Assembly: GCA_030041495.1 (NCBI GenBank)
Contig: JASHNT010000095.1
Span: 62,001-126,000, forward strand
Source of the DNA: Bryobacteraceae bacterium
GTDB lineage: Bacteria > Acidobacteriota > Terriglobia > Bryobacterales > Bryobacteraceae
DNA: 64,000 nt
Reading direction: 5' to 3'
The stretch's first letter is position 1; each line of letters begins with the position of its first letter. A program made the position numbers and the translations under genes. A model generated the notes under the pieces. It was not told the origin of the DNA. It saw only the letters and a program-made list of their open reading frames with translations, and searched no databases. Of the stretch, positions 43,567 to 52,312 are shown in pieces.

Positions 43567-46171
43567 ACTTCCACCTTGGTTGCGTTGGCGTTCGGCTCGT
43601 GAGCTGGACGACGAAATTGCCGCTCACTTGGACGCCGAGACGCGCGCTGGCCTGGAGCGGGGATTGGCGCCGGAAGTAGCCCGCTACGCGGCGCTGCGCA
43701 AGATGGGTAACGTGACTCGCGTCAGAGAGCGCGCGAGAGAAGCCGACCCGCTGTTCTGGGTCGAGTTAATCGCGAAAGACGCACGCTACGCGATCCGCAG
43801 CCTGGCGCGCAACCGCAGCTTCACCCTCGCGGCTGTGCTCTCTTTGGGATTGGGCATCGGCGCCAACAGCGCGGTCTTCAGCTTTTGGGATGCGGTCGCG
43901 TTTCGCCCGCTGCCGGTTCCGCGGGCATCCGAGATCGTGCGCGTTTTCTCGAGCACGCCGGAGCACCGCTTGGGTTTTCTGTCGTACCGCGAATATACGG
44001 CGCTGAGCGAGCAGAATCAGACCCTGGGCGCCCTGACGGCGGAACAGGACGATTTCTTCGCGGTGCAGGGCAAGGCGGACGAACTGGCTCGCTTTGCCTA
44101 TGGAGATTTCGTCAGCGGCAATTACTTCTCCGTGCTGGAGGTGCCGGCAACGCTGGGACGGACATTCAGTGCGCAGGAGGATGTGCCCGCTATACCGGAA
44201 ATCCCCGCGGTGCTGAGTCACCAGGCGTGGGAGGCGAAGTTCCACTCTGACCCCGGCGTGGTGGGATCCCAGTTGCGCATCAATTCCCAGCTCGCCACAG
44301 TCATCGGCGTGCTCCCCGTGGACTTTACCGGAACGCTGCGGGGAGCGATGCCCGAGTTGTACTTGCCGTTGCATGCGATGCCGCGGATCGATCCTTCGCG
44401 CACCTCGCTGTCCGATCCTCTGAATCGCCCGTTTAGTTTGCTGGGACGGCTCAGGCCCGGAAGGAAGCTCAAGCAGGGTCAAGCTGACTTCGCCACCTTG
44501 GGAGACGCATTGGAGCGCGCCTATCCGGACTCTGAGCGCCAGCGAAATTTTATCGTGCTGACAGATCTCGACGGGCGCTTCCAGTTGTCGCCGGGTTACC
44601 AGGCTGGCGCCGTCGTCATGCTGCTCACTGCCTTCATCGTGCTGTGGATGGCTTGCATCAATGTCGCGAACCTGCTGCTGAGCCGGGCCAGCGCGCGCGT
44701 CAAGGAGATCACCATCCGGCTTTCCGTGGGAGCGTCGCGCGGCCGTGTGATCGCGCAGTTGCTGACGGAGAGCGTGCTGCTGGCAGCGCTCGGCACGGGC
44801 GCTGGATTGTTGCTGGGGAGTTGGGCGATTCGCTTTTTCGCGTCCATCCGGGTGCCGTCGGACATTCCGATTTCCATTGCGACGCGGATGGATGAGCGGG
44901 TGCTTTTGTACAGCTTCGCCGCGATGATCGTCTCGGTGCTTTTGTTTGGGCTGGTTCCGGCGTTTCGGGCGACCAAACTGGACCTGGCTTCGCCGGTGAA
45001 AGAAGGGAGCGGACGAAGACCGCGGTACCGGCTGGTGACCGTTCAATCCGCGCTTTCTGTGCTGACACTGGTTCTGGCCGGGCTGTTCGCCAAGAATTCC
45101 CTCGCGGCCGCGCACGCAAGTCCGGGTTTCCGGATAAATAATGTGCTGTTGATGACGTTCGACCCTTCCCTGACCGGATACTCGCGGGAGCAAACTCGGG
45201 ATCTGTACCGCCAGATTCAGGAGCGGGTTCGTACGCTCCCCGGCGTCCGGCAGGCAGCGTTGGGAAGCCACGTCCAGCTCGCCGAGAGCTACGATGCCGC
45301 GGTGTTTTATCGCGACGGCGACAATCTGGGGGACATTGCCTTCAACCGGATTGCGCCAGGTTTCTTCGAGACCATGGCGACGCCGATTGTACGCGGCCGC
45401 GCGATCGACGATCGCGATTCGGAGAAATCGCCGAGGGTGGTGGTGGTGAATGAGACTCTGGCGCGGCGCATGGTTCCCAATGGCGATGCGCTCGGCCGCC
45501 GCATCCGGCTGTACGCCGAAAACGGGCCAGTGGCGCAGATCGTGGGCATCGCGCGGGATGGCAAGTACACGGATCTGTATGAGCCGCCCACGCCCTACAT
45601 CTACATTCCCTACGCTCAGGATTTCCAGGCGCGGATGACGCTTTTCGTGTGGACGGCCGGCGATCCGGCCGCATTGACTTCCCCGATTCGTGAAGAAGTG
45701 AAGGCCATCGCGCCCGATCTGGTGTTGTTCGATGTCCGCGCCATGCAGAACGTATTCGAGGGCCTCGGCTTGATCAAGGTGCGGCTGGGGGCGCAGATGA
45801 CCGGAGCCATGGGATTGATGGGGCTGTCTCTGACCATGCTCGGGCTGTACGCCGTGATGGCGTTCCTGGTAAGCCGGAAGACTCGCGAGATCGGCATTCG
45901 CATGGCGCTGGGCGCCACGCGGGGAGAAGTGCAACGGCAAGTGCTGCGAACCGGGTTGTCATGGACCCTGTTGGGAATCGGAATCGGAGTGGTGGCCGCG
46001 CTCGCGGTCACGCATTATCTTCCGACGTTCTTCCGGTATGTAAGCCCGAAAGATCCGGAGATCCTGGTCGGCGTGCCGGTGTTCCTGTTTCTGGTCGCCA
46101 CCGCGGCATGCTGGGCGCCGGCGCGCAAGGCTTCGCGGGTCGACCCCGTGACCACGCTGCGCTACGACTGA
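43559..46171 (+). CDS. ADOP-type ABC transporter permease, copy 2
   Basis: An 870-residue paralogue of the preceding permease with the same order of parts: [20 protein letters not shown] at the N-terminus, [22 protein letters not shown]1, MacB_PCD-like periplasmic domain, FtsX helices (RASARVKEITIRLSVGASRGRVIAQLL), second periplasmic domain, and [17 protein letters not shown] near the C-terminus, ending RKASRVDPVTTLRYD. The start ATG lies within the last codons of copy 1 (8-base overlap), so the two are translated together and may form a heterodimer. Tail-to-tail overlap of 10 bases with the PepSY gene. Confidence 0.88.
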   Translation: MSKLPPWLRWRSARELDDEIAAHLDAETRAGLERGLAPEVARYAALRKMGNVTRVRERAREADPLFWVELIAKDARYAIRSLARNRSFTLAAVLSLGLGIGANSAVFSFWDAVAFRPLPVPRASEIVRVFSSTPEHRLGFLSYREYTALSEQNQTLGALTAEQDDFFAVQGKADELARFAYGDFVSGNYFSVLEVPATLGRTFSAQEDVPAIPEIPAVLSHQAWEAKFHSDPGVVGSQLRINSQLATVIGVLPVDFTGTLRGAMPELYLPLHAMPRIDPSRTSLSDPLNRPFSLLGRLRPGRKLKQGQADFATLGDALERAYPDSERQRNFIVLTDLDGRFQLSPGYQAGAVVMLLTAFIVLWMACINVANLLLSRASARVKEITIRLSVGASRGRVIAQLLTESVLLAALGTGAGLLLGSWAIRFFASIRVPSDIPISIATRMDERVLLYSFAAMIVSVLLFGLVPAFRATKLDLASPVKEGSGRRPRYRLVTVQSALSVLTLVLAGLFAKNSLAAAHASPGFRINNVLLMTFDPSLTGYSREQTRDLYRQIQERVRTLPGVRQAALGSHVQLAESYDAAVFYRDGDNLGDIAFNRIAPGFFETMATPIVRGRAIDDRDSEKSPRVVVVNETLARRMVPNGDALGRRIRLYAENGPVAQIVGIARDGKYTDLYEPPTPYIYIPYAQDFQARMTLFVWTAGDPAALTSPIREEVKAIAPDLVLFDVRAMQNVFEGLGLIKVRLGAQMTGAMGLMGLSLTMLGLYAVMAFLVSRKTREIGIRMALGATRGEVQRQVLRTGLSWTLLGIGIGVVAALAVTHYLPTFFRYVSPKDPEILVGVPVFLFLVATAACWAPARKASRVDPVTTLRYD

Positions 46172-47523
46172 GCTCTCCGCCATTTCAGGGCGAGCGTCCG
46201 TCCCAGGACTCGCCAGGCGAGCACGAGCGACGTGATGCTGAGAGCTGCGCCTCCCCCCAGCAGCACCAGGATGACGATGTCCCATGCCGGACGGTGCGCG
46301 TAGAGCCACGGGAAATCCAGCGAGTGCAGGCCATGGTACAGCCAGCGGTTCCAGCGCGAGGCCGAATCGTAGGCCTCGATGATATGCGCCGTCGCCGGAT
46401 CGATGTAGAACATCGAATCGCGGGGATCGTTCAGGTGCACGAACAGCACGGGCAACGGGTGCTGATTTTGACCAGACGTGTGGCGGTCCAAATAGTAGGC
46501 TTCGTATTTCGTCACTAGGCGCGTCTCGTTGATCGATGCCGGCGCCACGGCTTCACGAACGGCGGCAAGGATTCCCTCCGGCTCGCCGTCGAGCGCGTTG
46601 AAGTCGACCAGCTTCGCGCCGGGCTTGTAGGCTTGCTCCAGAGTCTTGAAACCGTTCCCGTGCAGCGTCAGCTCGATCTGCGCCGCAAGCCGCTCCGGTC
46701 CGGCGCTGAAAGCGAAAGGCTCCATCGAAAGCATCCCGCTGAACGCCCAGGTGCAGGCGAACAGGCCGAAGATCAGCCCCAGCATCGCGTGCCAGCGTTT
46801 CTGCCCCGCGTACGGAACGCGCCGTGCGGGCAAAGCGATCCAGATCCCCACGATCAGCCCCAACGCCGCGGCGAACGCGCCGATGCCCGCAGCCCAGATG
46901 ACGATCCTGCTCCATAGTCTTCCGTTCTCGCGCAAGGGAGTGAAGTACAGCCAGTGCGGGATTGCTCCAAGCCAGGCTCCCAGGCGCGAGGCTCGCGTCG
47001 TTGCCTGCACCACCTCGCCGGTGACTTCGGAGACGTAAATCTGAGCGCCATCCGGCCAGGAATATTTATCGAGCGGGCGCAGCGGTCCGAACTCGCCCGA
47101 GACGGTCCACTGATCGGGCTGGTCGACCACGCCGAGCGAGGCAGCGCCCGCAGGGCGAGAGATCCAATTCCCGGCAATGCGCCGCGTCAGCTCCGGCGGA
47201 AAATCGGTTTGCGGTTCGCCCGTATCGGCGTACACCAGAGCCCCATCAAAACGGTACGCCGGGCGGCCGTCGAACATCAGCAGAATCTCGGAAGCAGGTT
47301 CGCCGTCGAGTTGCAACTTCGAGTAAGCCTGCCGCGGCGTCAGGCGCACGCGCGAAATATCGATAGCCTCGGCATGCTCCAGCCGGTCGCGATCGCTCAC
47401 GCCCGGGTAGTCCCAATACGCCAGCACCGTCCCGGAGAAGAACCATATGGCGAAGAGGACGCAGAAAAACGTCCCCAGCCAACGGTGAGTGGCGATCACT
47501 AGTCTGCGCAAGCGGCCTGGCAT
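46162..47523 (-). CDS. PepSY-domain inner-membrane protein
   Basis: A 453-residue protein of the PepSY_TM (iron-uptake-associated, FoxB/PiuB-like) type. It begins RLVIATHRWLGTFFCVLFAIWFFSG, with an RH typical of these reductase-like proteins, then a PepSY-like periplasmic domain (LTPRQAYSKLQLDGEPAS), WSRIVIWAAGIGAFAAALGL, a second TM region with KRWHAMLGLIFGLFACTWAFSG, another PepSY-like block (FVHLNDPRDSMFYIDPATAHI) and two C-terminal helices with WNRWLYHGLHSLDFPWLYAHRP. The conserved His residues could bind haem, as proposed for siderophore-reducing relatives. A dyad with a Fur-like half-site lies upstream. Confidence 0.8.
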   Translation of the reverse strand: MPGRLRRLVIATHRWLGTFFCVLFAIWFFSGTVLAYWDYPGVSDRDRLEHAEAIDISRVRLTPRQAYSKLQLDGEPASEILLMFDGRPAYRFDGALVYADTGEPQTDFPPELTRRIAGNWISRPAGAASLGVVDQPDQWTVSGEFGPLRPLDKYSWPDGAQIYVSEVTGEVVQATTRASRLGAWLGAIPHWLYFTPLRENGRLWSRIVIWAAGIGAFAAALGLIVGIWIALPARRVPYAGQKRWHAMLGLIFGLFACTWAFSGMLSMEPFAFSAGPERLAAQIELTLHGNGFKTLEQAYKPGAKLVDFNALDGEPEGILAAVREAVAPASINETRLVTKYEAYYLDRHTSGQNQHPLPVLFVHLNDPRDSMFYIDPATAHIIEAYDSASRWNRWLYHGLHSLDFPWLYAHRPAWDIVILVLLGGGAALSITSLVLAWRVLGRTLALKWRRAQS

Positions 47524-47539
47524 TTGAAGTACGAAACAG

Positions 47540-47566
47540 GGAGTTATGAAACAGAATGATAACTCC
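47540..47566. promoter_or_regulatory. Inverted repeat GGAGTTAT / ATAACTCC, candidate operator
   Basis: Perfect 8-base arms with an 11-base centre, in the 63-base divergent gap between the PepSY gene and the M20 peptidase gene. The right arm is part of AATGATAAC; AATGATAA is the core of the Fur consensus, and PepSY_TM genes are often iron-regulated. The left half does not match a Fur box, so this is only suggestive. Confidence 0.4.
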
Positions 47567-47570
47567 GCGC

Positions 47571-47576
47571 TAGACT
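47571..47576 (+). promoter_or_regulatory. -10-like TAGACT, 10 nt before the ATG at 47587
   Basis: TAGACT-GGAATTTCGC-ATG, no Shine-Dalgarno at a usable distance. The adjacent dyad would overlap its upstream region. Confidence 0.35.
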
Positions 47577-47586
47577 GGAATTTCGC

Positions 47587-48807
47587 ATGCCCGCCTTAGC
47601 TGAATCCGTTTCCGATCTGGCCCGCTCGGCCGGTGTGCGTGCGTGTCTCGACTGGTTCCGCAAGGAGCGCGGCTGGATCAACGAGCAGCATTTGAAGCTG
47701 TGCCGCATCCCCGCGCCCACCTTTCTCGAGACCAAGCGCGCCGAATATATGGCGGAACGTTTCCGGTCTCTGGGTTGGGAATCGAAGCTGGATCGCGCCG
47801 GGAACGTGATCGCCAAGCTGGCCGGGCGGCGCGAAGGGCCGTGCGTGGCGGTGACGGCGCACCTGGATACCGTGCTCGCCCCGCGTATTCCGGAAGACAT
47901 TAAGGTCGGCGACGACGGACGCTTCCTGGGACCCGGCGTTTCCGACAACGGCGCGGGCTTGGCCGGGCTGCTGGCGATCGCCGCGGCGTGGACCGCGCAA
48001 CCGCCGCTCGAAGATCCGGCGCTCGCTCCCGTACTGGTGGCCAACGTCGGCGAGGAGGGTGAAGGCAACCTGTGCGGGATGCGCTACCTGTGCCGCCCGG
48101 GCGCCGCAGACCGCTACCGCGCCTTCCTGGTTCTGGACGGCCCCAGCACGGATCACATCACCTGCCAGGCTTTGGCCAGCCGCCGCTTCGAGGTGACCTT
48201 TACCGGACCGGGAGGGCATAGCTGGAGCGATCATGGCTCCGGGAATCCGGTTCACGCGCTGAGCCGGGCGATCACCCGCTTCATCGACGAAGCGCCCGTT
48301 CCGGAAAACAACGGTGAGCCGCGCTGCTCCTACAACTTCGGCGTTATCGAAGGCGGCACCAGCATCAACGCGATTCCCAGCGAGGCTCGCGCGAAGGTCG
48401 ACCTTCGCTCGGAGAGCCCCCGCCGGATGGACCAATTGGCCGCGCTGCTGGAATCGGCCATGCAGAGGACGCTCGACAACGAAAACGCCCGCGCCTCGGG
48501 CGGACGCTTGTCGGCGCGGATGAAGGAGATCGGGTCGCGCCCTGGCGGAGGGTTGCGCGCGGGCTCGCCCGTTCTCGAAACCCTGCTGGCGGTCGATGCC
48601 TACGTGGGGATCCGCGCTTCCCTCGACTGCTCCTCCACCGACGCGAACATCCCGCTCTCGCTGGGGCTTCCGGCCGTCTCAATCGGCGCGGGCGGGCAGG
48701 GAGGGGGAGCGCACACGCCAGCCGAATGGTTCTCGCCGGAAGGCCGGGAGCTCGGTTTGCGGCGCATCCTGTTGGCTCTGTGCCTGTTGCTGGGCGAATC
48801 CGCGTAA
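47587..48807 (+). CDS. M20 family metallopeptidase (PepT-like)
   Basis: A 406-residue zinc aminopeptidase or deacylase of clan MH, family M20. Metal-site motifs: VAVTAHLDTVL (His, Asp), GPGVSDNGAGLAGLL (bridging Asp), ANVGEEGEGNL (catalytic Glu and Glu ligand), and GGGAHTPAEWFSPEG (last His) at the C-terminus. The dimerisation domain with FTGPGGHSWSDHGSGNPVHAL is typical of this family. No signal peptide, so cytoplasmic. Substrate is probably a small peptide or N-acyl amino acid. It precedes htrA in the same direction, with a 65-base gap holding the htrA promoter. Confidence 0.87.
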   Translation: MPALAESVSDLARSAGVRACLDWFRKERGWINEQHLKLCRIPAPTFLETKRAEYMAERFRSLGWESKLDRAGNVIAKLAGRREGPCVAVTAHLDTVLAPRIPEDIKVGDDGRFLGPGVSDNGAGLAGLLAIAAAWTAQPPLEDPALAPVLVANVGEEGEGNLCGMRYLCRPGAADRYRAFLVLDGPSTDHITCQALASRRFEVTFTGPGGHSWSDHGSGNPVHALSRAITRFIDEAPVPENNGEPRCSYNFGVIEGGTSINAIPSEARAKVDLRSESPRRMDQLAALLESAMQRTLDNENARASGGRLSARMKEIGSRPGGGLRAGSPVLETLLAVDAYVGIRASLDCSSTDANIPLSLGLPAVSIGAGGQGGGAHTPAEWFSPEGRELGLRRILLALCLLLGESA

Positions 48808-48824
48808 GGGCGAAGCCGCGTAAG
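48794..48824 (+). repeat. Tandem 16-base-period direct repeat before htrA
   Basis: GCGAATCCGCGTAAG (48794-48808) and GCGAAGCCGCGTAAG (48810-48824) differ at one base. The first copy includes the M20 peptidase stop; the second covers the expected -35 region of the htrA promoter. A recent tandem duplication, possibly acting as paired regulator sites. Confidence 0.5.
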
Positions 48825-48833
48825 CGTATATAT

Positions 48834-48867
48834 TACAATTAAGATGTCGGTCGGCCGTCCAAGAGGA
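48834..48867 (+). promoter_or_regulatory. htrA -10 (TACAAT) and Shine-Dalgarno (GAGGA)
   Basis: TACAAT at 48834-48839 within an A/T-rich stretch, followed by a leader of about 25-30 bases and GAGGA at 48863-48867, 5 bases before the ATG. A normal leadered start. Confidence 0.5.
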
Positions 48868-48872
48868 ATTTT

Positions 48873-50525
48873 ATGAATTGGTTTGACAAGATGCGCCAGC
48901 AGAAGCTGATGTCCTTCACCTTGATGATCTTCACGTTGTCGGTGGGGATTCTGATCGGAACCGTGATCAATACGCAGGTGAACGCAGCCAAGGGCCAGGC
49001 GGTGGCGCCGGACGCGACCCCTCTGGTGATCCCCAAGGCGGTGGAGATCGGCAGCGACTTCACCAAGCTCGCCAAGAAACTGCAACCGAGTGTGGTGAAC
49101 ATCGTGGTGGAAGTGCCCGCGCAGCAGCCGAGCGCCCGCTCCCGCCAGTCCGACCCCGAGGATCAGGGCGGCGGCGACGATCCCTTCCAAGGCTTCCAGC
49201 GCTTCTTCGGTGGCGGTCCGGGAGGGCCGCAGATCGTTCCGCAGGGACCCGAGCCCAAACATGAGCAGTCCGGCACCGGCTTTATCGTCGACAAGAACGG
49301 CTACATCATCACCAATGAGCACGTGGTCCTGGGCGGCGACAAGATTACGGTGAAGCTGCAAAGCGATTCCATGGAATACCGGGCCCGCGTGATCGGCACG
49401 GATCATGAAACGGATCTGGCCGTGCTGAAGATCGACGCGCACCGGCCTCTGGATCCGGTGAGCATGGGCAACTCCGACGCAGTGCAGGTGGGCGATTGGG
49501 CGGTGGCCATCGGCTCGCCGTTCACTTTGGAGGAATCGGTCACGGCGGGCATCGTCAGCGCGCTGGGCCGGGACATCGATAACAGCTCCTTCAAGCGCTT
49601 CATTCAAACCGACGCGGCCATCAATCCCGGCAACAGCGGCGGTCCGCTGCTGAACATCCGCGGCGAGGTGATCGGCGTCAACACCATGATTGCCACCAAT
49701 CATGGAGGGTCTGAAGGCGTGGGCTTTGCGCTGCCCAGCAACATGGTGGCGCGCGTTTATAACGACATCATTCGCGACGGAGTGGTTTCGCGCGGCTCCA
49801 TCGGAATCAGTTTCGCCACCAATACCAAACCGGAAACTCTGGAGGCCTTGGGCGTGAAGGGGGGCGTGATCGTCAGTCAGGTGAATCCGCCGGACGGTCC
49901 CTCGGCGAAGGCCGGCATCAAGGCCAACGACATTATCACGGGCATCAACGGCCAGGGAATCAAGGATGGGGACGACCTCTTGGCGCATGTCGCGGACGCC
50001 CCGGTGGGCAGCACGCTCGCGCTGACCGTCGACCGCGACGGTAAGAAGATGGATTTTAAAGTGGTCACCCAGGACCGGCGGTTGCTGTTCAAGAACGACC
50101 CGCGCGTGGTGGGAGATAACACGGACCAGGAGGACACTGCCAAGCCGGAGCCGGTCAGCTCCGGAGTGAAGTTCGGCATCCAGCCGCGCGAGCTTAGCGA
50201 CGCGGAGCGTAACATGACCCCGGACAAGCACGGCGTCTACGTTTCTAAGGTCGAGGAAGGGTCGTTCGCGGAAGATATTGAAATGCAACCCGGCGACATT
50301 ATCCTCGCCATCAACCGCCATCCCATCGCCTCGATCGACGATCTGCGGAAGGTCGCTGCTTCGCTGAAATCCGGCGATGCGGTGGCGTTCCTGGTAATGA
50401 GTGTGCCGCCCGAGGCGCTGCGCACGCCAACCACCTCCGGGCGCCGCGGCGCGTCCAATAGTTCCCCGCAGGCCCTTTCTCAAGACGAATCGGCCCCGCA
50501 CTACGTGTCCGGCCGGCTCCCGTAG
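48873..50525 (+). CDS. degQ: HtrA/Deg-family periplasmic serine protease
   Basis: A 550-residue envelope quality-control protease. The N-terminal hydrophobic segment (MSFTLMIFTLSVGILIGTVI, about residues 13-32) lacks a clear signal-peptidase site, so it is probably membrane anchored. The chymotrypsin-like triad is H150 (IITNEHVVLGG), D181 (ETDLAVLK) and S255 (NPGNSGGPLL). Two PDZ domains follow, around residues 300-400 (LEALGVKGGVIVSQVNPP) and 430-530 (GVYVSKVEEGSFAEDIEMQPGD). A Gly/Pro-rich loop around residues 85-130 replaces the LA loop. It is followed in the same direction by two exported TldD-like genes and the Lpt fusion, suggesting an envelope-maintenance block. Confidence 0.92.
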   Translation: MNWFDKMRQQKLMSFTLMIFTLSVGILIGTVINTQVNAAKGQAVAPDATPLVIPKAVEIGSDFTKLAKKLQPSVVNIVVEVPAQQPSARSRQSDPEDQGGGDDPFQGFQRFFGGGPGGPQIVPQGPEPKHEQSGTGFIVDKNGYIITNEHVVLGGDKITVKLQSDSMEYRARVIGTDHETDLAVLKIDAHRPLDPVSMGNSDAVQVGDWAVAIGSPFTLEESVTAGIVSALGRDIDNSSFKRFIQTDAAINPGNSGGPLLNIRGEVIGVNTMIATNHGGSEGVGFALPSNMVARVYNDIIRDGVVSRGSIGISFATNTKPETLEALGVKGGVIVSQVNPPDGPSAKAGIKANDIITGINGQGIKDGDDLLAHVADAPVGSTLALTVDRDGKKMDFKVVTQDRRLLFKNDPRVVGDNTDQEDTAKPEPVSSGVKFGIQPRELSDAERNMTPDKHGVYVSKVEEGSFAEDIEMQPGDIILAINRHPIASIDDLRKVAASLKSGDAVAFLVMSVPPEALRTPTTSGRRGASNSSPQALSQDESAPHYVSGRLP

Positions 50526-50564
50526 CTCGCGGACGTCCGAACAGCTTGACGGGGCCGTCCTGCC

Positions 50565-50583
50565 GGGCGGGGATATCCCGCCC
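50565..50583 (+). terminator. G+C-rich hairpin after htrA, weak terminator candidate
   Basis: GGGCGGG-GATAT-CCCGCCC gives a 7-bp stem with a 5-base loop, 40 bases after the htrA stop. The downstream tract is only CTTGTTGT, so termination would be weak. It also overlaps the expected -35 region of the next gene. Confidence 0.35.
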
Positions 50584-50596
50584 CTTGTTGTCCTGG

Positions 50597-50602
50597 TATG
50601 CT
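50597..50602 (+). promoter_or_regulatory. Extended -10 TGGTATGCT, 9 nt before the GTG at 50612
   Basis: TATGCT-GGGAGCACC-GTG. GGGAG in the spacer could act as a Shine-Dalgarno if transcription starts further upstream; otherwise leaderless. Confidence 0.4.
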
Positions 50603-50611
50603 GGGAGCACC

Positions 50612-52312
50612 GTGCGAACCATCATCGCCTTTCTGATTACCGCCTGCTCGGTTTCGCCCACCGTCTTCGCGCAGAGTCCGTTGACCAAGATCCTGTTGGA
50701 CGAGCTCACCCGCAATTTCACAGCCCTCAAGCAGGCTGACCCTCCGCCTTATTTCATGGGCTACGCCGTGACGGAGACCGAGAGCGACGTCATCCAGGCC
50801 AGCAGCGGATCGGTGGACACGGAGAACCACGGCGATATGCGGGAGTTGGATGTAACCGTCCGCACCGGCGACCCCAGCTTCGACAACTACCGCCGGGTCG
50901 GCAACGATTATCCGCGCTTTACCACGGGAGCGCTGTTGCCGCTGGACGATAACCCGGTAGCTCTCAAGCGCGTGCTGTGGCTCAACACGGATCGGGTGTA
51001 CCGCGGAGCGGCCCGGCGCCTGATTCAGTTGAAGACGGACGAGAAGCTGCGCGCCGCTCCGCAGGACGCCTCGGGCGATTTTTCCCCCGCTCCCGTCCAG
51101 GTCAGCTTCACCTCTGCACCCAAACTCAAATTCAACCAGGCGGATTGGGAGGGAAGGCTGAAAAAGCTCTCAGCGGAATTCAACAATTACCCCGGTGCGC
51201 TCAACGCCGAAGTAACCGTGGAGGCGCAGCGCATCTCTAAGACTTTGGTGACCACGGAAGGAACCCAGATCGAACAGGGCCGCCTGTTTTCGCGCCTGCT
51301 GATTACCGCCAACGGCAAGGCCGCCGACGGCATGGATCTTTCCACCATGGAAACTTTCGAAGCCGATGACCCGTCGAAGCTTCCCAAAGACGCGGAGATT
51401 CTGGCTACTGTGAAGAAATCCGGGGAGCTGCTGGAGAACCTGCTTAAGGCGCAACCGGCCGATCCGTTTGTGGGCCCGGCGATTCTTTCCGGCCGCGCCG
51501 CGGGCGTCTTCTTCCACGAAATCTTCGGGCATCGCGTGGAGGGCCACCGTCAGAAGGACGAAAACGAAGGCCAGACCTTCACGAAAAGCGTGAACATGCC
51601 GGTGCTACCGGACTTCCTCTCGGTGATTTTCGATCCGACGGTGAAGGAATACAACGGCATCCCGCTCAACGGCTCCTATGAGTTTGACGACGAAGGCGTC
51701 AAGGCGCAGCGCGTGACGCTGGTGGACAAAGGCATCCTCAAGACCTTCCTGATGTCGCGCTCGCCTATCGCCGGATTTCCGCAATCCAACGGGCATGGCC
51801 GCCGCCAGCCAGGTTACGAGATCGTGTCGCGCCAATCCAACCTGTTTGTCGAATCCACCAATAAGGTCAGCGACGCGCAATTGCGGCAGATGTTGATTGA
51901 CGAAATCAAGCGCCAAGGCAAGCCCTACGGCTTGTACTTCGATCAGGTCACTTCCGGGTACACCACAACCCAGCGCGCCGGCCTGCAGGCCTTCACCGTG
52001 GTGCCGCTGACGGTCTACAAAGTTTACCCCGACGGCCGGCCCGATGAGTTGATTCGCGGTGTGGACATCGTGGGCACGCCTTTGGCCAGTTTCGCCAAGA
52101 TCATGGCGACCTCGGACAAGAGCGAGGTGTTCAACGGCTACTGCGGCGCGGAATCCGGCTACGTCCCGGTTGCGGCGATTTCCCCGGCGCTGCTGGTGCG
52201 CGAGATCGAAGTGCAGCGCAAGGAGCGGTCGCAGGACCGCCCGCCCTATCTCACCCGCCCCTCCGTGGACGTGCGCATCCCCTCCGCCCGGAGAGACGAG
52301 GCGCAGCAATGA
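50612..52312 (+). CDS. Exported TldD-type metalloprotease (catalytic member)
   Basis: A 566-residue TldD/PmbA family protein with a Sec signal peptide (MRTIIAFLITACSVSPTVFAQ after a GTG start), unlike the cytoplasmic E. coli TldD. The zinc motif is intact: GVFFHEIFGHRVEGHRQ with H302, E303 and H307 in order, and the third ligand Cys is likely C511 in FNGYCGAESGYVPVAA, aligning with the GTCGKDG region of TldD. The usual TldD C-terminal core is present: FEDEGVKA-like YEFDDEGVKAQRVTLVDKGILKTFLMSR and SNGHGRRQPGYE. Its stop overlaps the next gene by ATGA. A TldD/TldE-like heteromer acting on peptides in the periplasm is inferred. Confidence 0.85.
   Translation: MRTIIAFLITACSVSPTVFAQSPLTKILLDELTRNFTALKQADPPPYFMGYAVTETESDVIQASSGSVDTENHGDMRELDVTVRTGDPSFDNYRRVGNDYPRFTTGALLPLDDNPVALKRVLWLNTDRVYRGAARRLIQLKTDEKLRAAPQDASGDFSPAPVQVSFTSAPKLKFNQADWEGRLKKLSAEFNNYPGALNAEVTVEAQRISKTLVTTEGTQIEQGRLFSRLLITANGKAADGMDLSTMETFEADDPSKLPKDAEILATVKKSGELLENLLKAQPADPFVGPAILSGRAAGVFFHEIFGHRVEGHRQKDENEGQTFTKSVNMPVLPDFLSVIFDPTVKEYNGIPLNGSYEFDDEGVKAQRVTLVDKGILKTFLMSRSPIAGFPQSNGHGRRQPGYEIVSRQSNLFVESTNKVSDAQLRQMLIDEIKRQGKPYGLYFDQVTSGYTTTQRAGLQAFTVVPLTVYKVYPDGRPDELIRGVDIVGTPLASFAKIMATSDKSEVFNGYCGAESGYVPVAAISPALLVREIEVQRKERSQDRPPYLTRPSVDVRIPSARRDEAQQ

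Noticed and set aside
43766..45940. 724-codon open frame antisense to ADOP copy 2
   Set aside because: His/Gln/Arg-rich composition typical of a shadow frame; the sense strand is a clear permease.
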